From contig WJKO01000053.1 of NCBI GenBank assembly GCA_014729055.1, positions 1 through 6,355 of the forward strand: a DNA stretch of 6,355 nt, given 5' to 3'. How positions within the stretch are numbered: position 1 is the first letter of the stretch; the number at the start of each line of letters is the position of its first letter. This DNA comes from Promethearchaeota archaeon. GTDB lineage: Archaea > Asgardarchaeota > Lokiarchaeia > Sigyniarchaeales > Promethearchaeaceae. This document shows, one piece after another, positions 1 to 5,143 of this stretch. The notes under the pieces were generated by a model that saw nothing but the letters and a program-made list of their open reading frames with translations, did no database searches and was not told the origin of the DNA. A program made the position numbers and the translations under genes.

Positions 1-513
1 GGATAAGCTTTCCTTTGTAAACCACCACGAGAAAAGATATGGAATCGCCCAAGATTCTAATATTGGTATACCTAACTCACGGGCTTTACGGCTAACAAGT
101 ATGGATCCGTAGGGACCATCCAACGACAATGATATAACATCAATTCCATCTAATATACTATAAATATTCTTCTCATCTATTTTATGTGATTTCTTAATAT
201 TAATATGAGGATTGATTTTGATTAATTCTCTGGCTAAAACATCAACTTTAAATCTCCCTATATCCTCTAATTTGAATGGCTGTCTGTTCAAATTTGATTT
301 TTCGATTTTATCGTAATCCACTAATACGAGATTTTCACATCCTGAATATGCTAATTGTAGAGCCACGGGTGCGCCTAGACCGCCTGTCCCTAAAATAGCG
401 ATCTTTGCATTTTTGATTTTATCTTGTTGTGCTAAACTGACAATACCAATGTTACGCTCAAATTGTTGAATATAAGAGGGGGACCAATGTTGTGGAAAAT
501 TAAAAATTGCCAT
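1..513 (-). CDS. ThiF/MoeB/HesA-family adenylyltransferase (E1-like), 3' end cut off by window edge
   Basis: The visible 171 residues form the nucleotide-binding half of an E1-superfamily enzyme, a family that adenylates the C-terminal carboxylate of a small protein or peptide using ATP-Mg. Seen directly: a Rossmann glycine loop GTGGLG (residues 42-47), the family signature LVDYDKIEKSNLNRQ (about 64-78) with the acidic residues D66/D68 and N74, R77 that bind ATP in this family, a GRFK lysine (K89), and an acidic LSLDGP segment (129-134) where the family usually has its Mg-contacting aspartate. After it comes an unusual aromatic stretch, ESWAIPYLFSWWF. No catalytic cysteine or CxxC is visible in this part. 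The ATG at 513 is preceded by GGAG (plus-strand 523-526) nine bases upstream, which overlaps the end of the preceding gene. The gap to that gene is 15 bases, so the two are almost certainly one transcript. Substrate unknown; it is too divergent and too partial to call MoeB, ThiF or TcdA. Confidence 0.9.
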   Translation of the reverse strand, partial: MAIFNFPQHWSPSYIQQFERNIGIVSLAQQDKIKNAKIAILGTGGLGAPVALQLAYSGCENLVLVDYDKIEKSNLNRQPFKLEDIGRFKVDVLARELIKINPHINIKKSHKIDEKNIYSILDGIDVISLSLDGPYGSILVSRKARELGIPILESWAIPYLFSWWFTKESLS

Positions 514-522
514 TTTCTATTT

Positions 523-526
523 CTCC
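523..526 (-). promoter_or_regulatory. Shine-Dalgarno site for the ThiF-like gene
   Basis: GGAG read on the minus strand, nine bases before the ATG at 513 and just before the TAA (531-529) of the upstream acyltransferase gene is complete, so it straddles the operon junction. It supports the ATG at 513 as the start and implies co-transcription with coupled or closely spaced translation. Confidence 0.6.
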
Positions 527-528
527 AA

Positions 529-1512
529 TTAAATAGTTTTTTCTAAGATTACATATGACCTAATTTTTTTGCCACCGAATGACTTTGCCGCCATTATACT
601 CGGAACATTGTCCTCACCGACAACCCATTCACCATGATATATCCCTAAACGCTCACAATTATCAGCAAACTTCGCAAACATAGAAGTCAGAAGATGTTTG
701 CCTTGATATCTCGGTTGTATAGCAGTTCCCATGAGCAGCACGGACTGACATTTATTCAGCTCATTAAGATCATAGGGATTCGGACTACAATAACCAAACC
801 CTGCCATCTTGCCTTCGTCGTAAACTAAATAGAAGCACTCTTCATATCCGTACTTCTTTATAAATTGCAATGTTTGGTGTACGGTCAGGTTACGCTTAGG
901 TGTAATCTGCGCACTTTCAGGAAACAATGTCGATTGAAGGTCAAGCATCTCAAATATCCAATCTGTGTTTTGGAAATCACCGCTCTGTACCGGCCAAACG
1001 ATCTTTTGTCCGGTGTTTCGTATCGGAATGTTATACCAAAAAAATCGATGCCAGACATCATAACCTTTGGTTTTAAACTTCTTGATATAAATCGGATCCG
1101 TATATGGTGTGCCTGCTGCTATCGATGTATCGCTACCTGCCTCGGAAAAACCAAAACCAAAAATCATTGGAGGCGGATTAATTGGACCTTTAATAATACT
1201 TACGTTTCGATTTGAGGCAATCTCTTCTAATTCTTCCAGTAATACGCTGATATATTTCTTATTATCATTTTTTGCTTTAAAAAAACCGAAATAAAGGGTG
1301 TCTTGATCTTCAAAATAAATGGTATGTCCTAGAATTCGATTTAAGTCATCTTTCAACACTAAAGATTTCATATTTAAGCCTTTAATCTCTGCCAGAACCA
1401 GATCCGAGAAATCATTCTTGACTGGAAGGTTTATTCCATGTTGAAGAGTTTCAAAAATCTGATTTGGCTCCGTTATTACTTCTTTAAATAGTGATATATT
1501 TCTTTGCATCAT
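529..1512 (-). CDS. YghO-like GNAT-family N-acyltransferase
   Basis: About 327 aa. The C-terminal third is a clear GNAT acyl-CoA-dependent acyltransferase: a motif-A-like beta-strand and CoA loop, AIQPRYQGKHLL (about 264-275), then motif B with a conserved asparagine, EDNVPSIMAAKSFGGKK (about 300-316). The N-terminal half has the hallmark of the YghO-type double-GNAT family: a FGFF strand (75-78), a following helix, then a KGPINP turn (about 108-113) and a proline/glycine-rich segment. The product therefore probably contains two GNAT-like folds, with the C-terminal one carrying the intact CoA loop. Substrate unknown; lack of signal peptide or membrane segment suggests a cytoplasmic enzyme. 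ATG at 1512 is preferred: the AGG of CAGGTTGATT lies six bases upstream. The in-frame TTG at 1518 would abut that AGG and is unlikely; ATG 1509 is also possible. It is first in an operon with the ThiF-like gene, suggesting acyl transfer and carboxylate adenylation act on one pathway (inference). Confidence 0.85.
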   Translation of the reverse strand: MMQRNISLFKEVITEPNQIFETLQHGINLPVKNDFSDLVLAEIKGLNMKSLVLKDDLNRILGHTIYFEDQDTLYFGFFKAKNDNKKYISVLLEELEEIASNRNVSIIKGPINPPPMIFGFGFSEAGSDTSIAAGTPYTDPIYIKKFKTKGYDVWHRFFWYNIPIRNTGQKIVWPVQSGDFQNTDWIFEMLDLQSTLFPESAQITPKRNLTVHQTLQFIKKYGYEECFYLVYDEGKMAGFGYCSPNPYDLNELNKCQSVLLMGTAIQPRYQGKHLLTSMFAKFADNCERLGIYHGEWVVGEDNVPSIMAAKSFGGKKIRSYVILEKTI

Positions 1513-1544
1513 AATCAACCTGTCTGAAATATAATCTTGGACTG

Positions 1545-1555
1545 TTCCTTATAAA
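1545..1555 (-). promoter_or_regulatory. Archaeal TATA box for the acyltransferase-ThiF operon
   Basis: TTTATAAGGAA on the minus strand. Its centre is about 40 bases upstream of ATG 1512, which would put the transcription start near 1525 and leave a leader of roughly a dozen bases containing the AGG ribosome site. The first ten bases are identical to the box ahead of the divergent gene at 1728-1737. No clear purine-rich BRE lies upstream (it is T-rich), so confidence is moderate. Confidence 0.5.
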
Positions 1556-1572
1556 GGAAAAAAAATGTAAAG

Positions 1573-1589
1573 TGCCATTTAATGCCATT
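1573..1589. repeat. TGCCATT direct doublet, 10-bp spacing
   Basis: TGCCATT occurs at 1573-1579 and again at 1583-1589, so the copies fall on the same face of the helix. It sits immediately upstream of the TATA box of the minus-strand operon, a position typical of an activator or repressor site. Operator function is inference. Confidence 0.4.
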
Positions 1590-1636
1590 AGGATAGATTT
1601 GAGATGTTATTATGACTTTTAGACCACAAAAATAGC

Positions 1637-1656
1637 TATATTATATTATATTTTAT
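1637..1656. repeat. AT-only TATAT tandem tract
   Basis: Three consecutive TATAT units followed by TTTAT in the middle of the divergent intergenic region. It could be a DNA-unwinding or bendable spacer, or simply low-complexity sequence; it also makes TATA-box assignment in this stretch unreliable. Confidence 0.4.
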
Positions 1657-1685
1657 CATTGTTCTTCTTAAATATCGTAAATAAT

Positions 1686-1706
1686 CACGAGTCAATCGTG
1701 CTTTTT
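1686..1706 (+). terminator. Hairpin plus T-tract in divergent region
   Basis: CACGA (1686-1690), loop GTCAA, TCGTG (1696-1700), then CTTTTT to 1706: a perfect 5-bp stem followed by five Ts, which reads as a terminator only on the plus strand. No plus-strand gene lies upstream in the window, so it may end a short transcript from the divergent region, insulate the next gene, or be a protein-binding inverted repeat. The short stem keeps confidence low. Confidence 0.3.
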
Positions 1707-1727
1707 ATAGTTTCTCATTTTTTTTTA

Positions 1728-1737
1728 TTTATAAGGA
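1728..1737 (+). promoter_or_regulatory. Archaeal TATA box for the second GNAT gene
   Basis: TTTATAAGGA, identical to the ten bases of the box facing the other way at 1555-1546; similarity continues as ATCTG versus AACAG overlapping the last base. A start site about 25 bases downstream would fall near 1756, exactly at an out-of-frame ATG, or shortly before the in-frame TTG 1769 and ATG 1784. Confidence 0.5.
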
Positions 1738-1783
1738 TCTGCTTGATGACATAAAATGTATAAAAAAATTGAGTCGAAGAACA

Positions 1784-3052
1784 ATGCAGACTAGTTTGGA
1801 AATTTTGTCGGAGAAAACACAAGCAAAGGCAAGAATAAACACATCAAACAATATCACACCGTTAGGTGTTGAAGAATTTTTAGAAGCTACTGTAAATGTT
1901 ATTTCTTTTAGGAAATTGAAGAACGATCGAGCCTTAAAGATATATAAAAATACAATTGTAAATCTAACATCGTCTAATGAAGCTGATGACATTGTTCAAC
2001 TTTATCAAGATGTTTATCAAGGAAATTATCCATATACAGAAATGCTTGATTTAGATTACTTAGAGGAAAAGTTAAAGCATCCTGATATTACATCCTTATA
2101 TGCGTATAGGTCAAAAAAGCACCATAATCGAATAGTTGGTTGTGGAGCTGTTATTTGTGACAAAGAATCAAGAACGGGATATCTTAGAGGTTTGATGTTA
2201 CATCCTAATTATCGAGATGAAATCGATATAAAGAAAAGTGTCTTAAAAACGTTAATTTCTGGTTATAATAGATTTTATGACCACATAGATAAATATTATA
2301 CTGAAACACGAACAGCTCATAGCAAAGCGCAATATCTTATGGAGCTTATTGGTTGCCGACCTTGTGCAATCTTTCCTAATAAAGATATATTTGAAGGCAA
2401 AAATATTCGGGAAACTGATTGTTTAGACGTCGTGTATACAGATCGGGCATTATACAAATATCGAAATAGTTATCCGATTCTTTTACCATGTTTCGAAGAA
2501 CTATACAGATATTTTGCAGAAAGATATGGTTTTGAAGATGCAATCTTTGCTGAACCGCGCATAGGCAAATATGACTTCTTTTCCGGCAAATTTATGGACA
2601 TAATTACAAAGATATTTTGCAATATCTCCGTTAATCGTAAAGAATGTAGATATAATAGAATTAAATACAAAATCCAAACAGAATCGGGTTCTAAAATAGA
2701 ATTTACGGTAACTGAGACTGTTAAAAGTGCAGAAAAAACGATTGTTAATGTAAATTGTATTGAAGATTTAGCTGCATTGTTAATAAAAGTTGATGACATA
2801 ATGAAAGAAGATGACATTGAATATTTTGAGTGCTATATACCCGCTACGAATCCCGAAATTCAAAGCGTTTTCCTACAATCGGGATTTTCCGTCTTTGGAT
2901 ATGTTCCAGCATGGATATCGGATTCGGGGCGACAATTAAACGATTGTATTATCTTTGGAAAATACAATACTCCTTTGGAAATGGGGCGTTTACGGTTGAC
3001 TTATGAAGGAAATCAACTATTGAATTTACTAAAACCATTTTTAAAAAAATAA
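1784..3052 (+). CDS. GNAT-family acyltransferase-like protein, probably two GNAT folds (AblB-like N-terminal part)
   Basis: About 422 aa from ATG 1784 (427 from TTG 1769). Residues about 58-220 look like a GNAT domain: an opening strand and helix with LYQDVYQGNYPYT, a substrate-side loop, a YLRGLMLHPNYRD strand-turn (about 133-145) at the CoA-loop position, and an ETRTAHSKAQYLMELIGCRP segment typical of the late GNAT helix. The order resembles beta-lysine acetyltransferase AblB, but the Q/RxxGxG/A loop is replaced by RDEID, so CoA binding may be altered. Residues about 303-395 look like a second, degenerate GNAT fold ending in QSGFSVFGYVPAW and NDCIIFGKY, followed by a basic helix. Substrate unknown. 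Start choice is weak: there is no Shine-Dalgarno site before either candidate, and an ATG at 1756 would be in frame if the seven-A run at 1762-1768 were one base shorter. Divergently transcribed from the other GNAT gene. Confidence 0.75.
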   Translation: MQTSLEILSEKTQAKARINTSNNITPLGVEEFLEATVNVISFRKLKNDRALKIYKNTIVNLTSSNEADDIVQLYQDVYQGNYPYTEMLDLDYLEEKLKHPDITSLYAYRSKKHHNRIVGCGAVICDKESRTGYLRGLMLHPNYRDEIDIKKSVLKTLISGYNRFYDHIDKYYTETRTAHSKAQYLMELIGCRPCAIFPNKDIFEGKNIRETDCLDVVYTDRALYKYRNSYPILLPCFEELYRYFAERYGFEDAIFAEPRIGKYDFFSGKFMDIITKIFCNISVNRKECRYNRIKYKIQTESGSKIEFTVTETVKSAEKTIVNVNCIEDLAALLIKVDDIMKEDDIEYFECYIPATNPEIQSVFLQSGFSVFGYVPAWISDSGRQLNDCIIFGKYNTPLEMGRLRLTYEGNQLLNLLKPFLKK

Positions 3053-3221
3053 AAACATAAAAATAAAAATATTGTCCACAATAAAGGACATAACCAAAGT
3101 TTTAATGTATAAATTACTTTATTTCTAGATATTTAGTGGGTTTTAGGCTTATAACGGTGTTCAGAGTATATAGATTTACCGCAAGATTTAAAAACTCTTT
3201 TTTTCCTATATGATAAAAATC

Positions 3222-3227
3222 TATAAA
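3222..3227 (+). promoter_or_regulatory. Possible TATA box of the E1 gene
   Basis: TATAAA within TCTATAAAGG. The expected start, about 25 bases downstream near 3250, would coincide with the TTGATCA doublet and give the E1 mRNA a leader of about 150 bases. A weaker alternative is CTATAG at about 3366-3371, which would give a nearly leaderless mRNA. The sequence alone does not decide between them. Confidence 0.3.
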
Positions 3228-3235
3228 GGTTCAGG

Positions 3236-3252
3236 TTGATCAAGTTTGATCA
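3236..3252. repeat. Paired TTGATCA sites (operator-like)
   Basis: TTGATCAA at 3236-3243 is a perfect 8-bp palindrome; TTGATCA recurs at 3246-3252, ten bases on, one helical turn away. Placed just downstream of the TATAAA at 3222 and around the predicted start site, it is well positioned to be a repressor site. The function is inferred from position and symmetry only. Confidence 0.4.
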
Positions 3253-3266
3253 CATAAACATATCCT

Positions 3267-3294
3267 TGGTTTCAGACCAGTTTGATTTTTTTTT
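3267..3294 (+). terminator. Hairpin followed by nine Ts (terminator or attenuator)
   Basis: TGGTT (3267-3271), loop TCA, GACCA (3275-3279; one T-G wobble), then GTTTGA and nine Ts at 3286-3294. It could end read-through from the gene stopping at 3052, about 215 bases upstream. If the TATAAA at 3222 is used, it would instead lie inside the E1 leader as an attenuator-like element. Archaeal terminators rely mainly on the T-run, which is the strongest part here. Confidence 0.4.
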
Positions 3295-3321
3295 GTGAAA
3301 GAATTGTAGAGTGAAAGAATT
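3295..3321. repeat. 11-bp direct repeat GTGAAAGAATT
   Basis: Perfect copies at 3295-3305 and 3311-3321 with a 16-base period, about 80-110 bases upstream of the E1 start. The role is unknown; it could be a transcription-factor site or a chance duplication. Confidence 0.45.
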
Positions 3322-3402
3322 AATTACTTTTTCTTCTAAGTTAAAATCATAGAGTAAATTTTAGTCTATAGAATCTAATTTGATGTAAAGAGTGGTTGTA
3401 AA

Positions 3403-4989
3403 ATGAGTAAAAGAGAATTATCACTAGAAGAAAAAGAGATTACAAAACGCCAAAAATTGATAAGAGGATGGGATCAACAAGCATTAAAAGATGCTACCGT
3501 ATTTATTGCTGGGGTTGGCGCCCTTGGGTGTGAAATTGCAAAAGATCTCGCTTTATGCGGTGTAGGAAAACTGATCTTGTGCGATCTTGATACCATAGAA
3601 ACCAGCAATTTATCCCGTCAAATGTTATTCTATAAGGGTGATGAAGGCCGACCAAAAGCAGAAGTTGCTGCTGAAAGACTCAAACGAATGAATCCGTTCA
3701 CCGAAATAGATTTTTATTTCAAGAAGATACAAGAACTCCCTATGTCACTCTATGAAAAATGTGACGTTATTATTGCTGCTTTAGACAATGTAAGAGCTCG
3801 AATTGACTTGAATAAAATATGTTTGAATTTGAAAAAACCAATGCTTGAAGGTGGAACCGTCGGAATGGAGGGACATATCCAAGTTATTGTTCCTCAAGGT
3901 ACGAAGGATATCAATGGAGAAGCGGTTGAATATGGTAATAAGCAGCAAATAATTGATGCGATTGTTGATGAGAAACTTTGGTATATTGAGGATGAGGAAT
4001 ACGACAAGGCTCAAGAAGAAATTATGAAATTAGAAGAGAAAATCGAACAAATAAAGGAAGAAAAAATAAATCCAGTTATTGAAAAAATTAAAGAAGAAGT
4101 CACAGAAGAAGTCGAATCTAATATAGATAAATACATGAATTATACACCATGTTATCGATGTGCTGTCCCAATACCACCCGCGAAAAAGGCTGCTGCGGCA
4201 TGCACTCTGAAAGGAATACCAAGGAATCGCGAACAATGTGCTCTGAAGAGTGATGTTATTTTTTATAACAAATATGAGCGTAAAGTAGACTTCAATACAC
4301 AAGATGACGTGCTTGAACTCACCCGTATAGCAAATAAAGAGTTAAGATCACTATGGAAGAGAGTGTTAGAAGAGAATATCAGCCCTGAGGAACGCGATAC
4401 CATAACTAAAGAAGAAATTATTGAAAGAGGAAGAAACATCGAAAAAGCGTTTGGACCCTTATTAGAACCAGAAGATATGGAAAATATTATTGAAAACAAA
4501 ATTCCCGCCGTCCAAACAGTATCTAGCATTATTGCAAGTTTAGAATCTCAAGAAGCTTTAAAATTAGTATTCCAAATGAGAGGCGTTAAAGTAGGGGACG
4601 TCATGAATCCGCCATACCTGAATTATAATGGTGTGTATGGGCAATTTGATGCTGTGCCTCTAAATCGCCGAGAAGACTGTGTTGCATGTGGAAATGTTAA
4701 GGGAATGGAAAACTTAAGTTTATTGATAAATGAGGATGCCACATTCCAAACCCTTTTTGATTTAATTGGAAAAGAAGGTTTTAAACTCGATCCTGGAAAA
4801 TGGGCAATTACAAACAGTATGACGAAAGCATTTATTTATCTACCGGACAATCCTAAATCCCCTACGTTAAAAGATAAATGTCTTGAACATGGTGTTGAAG
4901 TCAATACGTTTTATAAGTTTGCAACATCACCATCCAACGCAGTTAAAGGTATTCATCTCTTAAATGTCCAGATTTTGTCCGCAGATTAA
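3403..4989 (+). CDS. Eukaryote-type E1 ubiquitin-activating enzyme (Uba3/Uba2-like)
   Basis: 528 aa. E1 enzymes adenylate the C-terminal glycine of a ubiquitin-like protein, capture it as a thioester and pass it to an E2. Domains in order: adenylation domain (about 14-166) with R16-Q17, GVGALG (37-42), LCDLDTIETSNLSRQ (59-73), GRPK (82-85) and the Mg aspartate in AALDN (D128); an insertion of about 80 residues (167-248) rich in E and K, predicted coiled coil; CYRC (C250, C253); catalytic-cysteine motif CTLKGIPRNREQC (267-279), matching CTIRNTP of Uba2 and CTIASMP of Uba3, so C267 is the likely thioester cysteine; return to the adenylation fold at NKIPAVQTVSSIIAS (365-379); second zinc pair CVAC (C426, C429); and a ubiquitin-fold E2-docking domain (about 436-528). 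There is no inactive adenylation half, so a homodimer is likely (inference). ATG 3403 has only a weak GGT six bases upstream. No modifier or E2 gene is adjacent in the window. Confidence 0.95.
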   Translation: MSKRELSLEEKEITKRQKLIRGWDQQALKDATVFIAGVGALGCEIAKDLALCGVGKLILCDLDTIETSNLSRQMLFYKGDEGRPKAEVAAERLKRMNPFTEIDFYFKKIQELPMSLYEKCDVIIAALDNVRARIDLNKICLNLKKPMLEGGTVGMEGHIQVIVPQGTKDINGEAVEYGNKQQIIDAIVDEKLWYIEDEEYDKAQEEIMKLEEKIEQIKEEKINPVIEKIKEEVTEEVESNIDKYMNYTPCYRCAVPIPPAKKAAAACTLKGIPRNREQCALKSDVIFYNKYERKVDFNTQDDVLELTRIANKELRSLWKRVLEENISPEERDTITKEEIIERGRNIEKAFGPLLEPEDMENIIENKIPAVQTVSSIIASLESQEALKLVFQMRGVKVGDVMNPPYLNYNGVYGQFDAVPLNRREDCVACGNVKGMENLSLLINEDATFQTLFDLIGKEGFKLDPGKWAITNSMTKAFIYLPDNPKSPTLKDKCLEHGVEVNTFYKFATSPSNAVKGIHLLNVQILSAD

Positions 4990-5015
4990 AACTTATTTCT
5001 CTTAATTTCTCCCAA

Positions 5016-5044
5016 TTTTTTTACAAAAAGCTGTAAGATTTTTT
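5016..5044 (+). terminator. T-tract terminator after the E1 gene
   Basis: Seven Ts at 5016-5022 and six Ts at 5039-5044, 27-55 bases past the E1 stop codon, in a pyrimidine-rich stretch without a strong hairpin. Runs of T are the main signal of archaeal intrinsic termination, and the position between two co-oriented genes fits. Confidence 0.45.
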
Positions 5045-5048
5045 AGAG

Positions 5049-5080
5049 TTTATATGATTTGTTTTCTTTTATTTATATGA
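5049..5080 (+). promoter_or_regulatory. Duplicated TATA box upstream of the Hsp20 gene
   Basis: TTTATATGA occurs twice, at 5049-5057 and 5072-5080, 23 bases apart. Starts about 25 bases downstream would lie near 5078 and 5101, both upstream of the GGAG ribosome site at 5132. The perfect 9-bp repetition could mean two alternative promoters, or one promoter plus a regulatory copy. It indicates that the chaperone has its own promoter rather than relying on the E1 transcript. Confidence 0.45.
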
Positions 5081-5131
5081 GAATTACAATTCATTTTTAG
5101 ATATTTATTGTAAATTATATTCGCTTAGATT

Positions 5132-5135
5132 GGAG
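5132..5135 (+). promoter_or_regulatory. Shine-Dalgarno site of the Hsp20 gene
   Basis: GGAG followed by eight bases and ATG 5144. This fixes the start and so confirms that the charged N-terminal stretch is translated. Confidence 0.6.
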
Positions 5136-5143
5136 CTTGTACA

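Larger units (their letters stand above)
3053..3402. other. 350-base intergenic region before the E1 gene
   Basis: No convincing ORF longer than about ten codons and no recognisable tRNA or other RNA gene. It holds an A-rich start, a small inverted repeat TGTCC/GGACA (about 3073-3090), a TATAAA box, paired TTGATCA sites, a hairpin with nine Ts, and an 11-bp direct repeat, listed separately. This is unusually long and structured compared with the other gaps. Confidence 0.6.

Noticed and set aside
865..1294. Two plus-strand open frames (116 and 61 codons) inside the first GNAT gene
   Set aside because: They are antisense to a gene with clear GNAT motifs, have no ribosome site and encode low-quality sequence.
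1762..1768. Annotating the second GNAT as a frameshifted pseudogene
   Set aside because: More than 420 codons remain open with intact domain structure; only the extreme N-terminus is uncertain, and an in-frame ATG exists at 1784.
3053..3402. A tRNA or riboswitch in the long gap, prompted by GGTTCAGG at 3228-3235
   Set aside because: No cloverleaf arms can be paired around it and no known riboswitch core is recognisable.
4030..4529. Minus-strand open frames opposite the E1 insertion and cysteine domain
   Set aside because: Phenylalanine/serine-rich antisense of E/K-rich codons, no start signals, and the plus-strand gene is unambiguous.
3403..4989. Calling the central E1 a MoeB, ThiF or Uba5-type enzyme
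   Set aside because: The paired CxxC motifs flank a CTLKGIP...C motif and a C-terminal ubiquitin-fold domain, as in Uba3/Uba2 and unlike the shorter enzymes.
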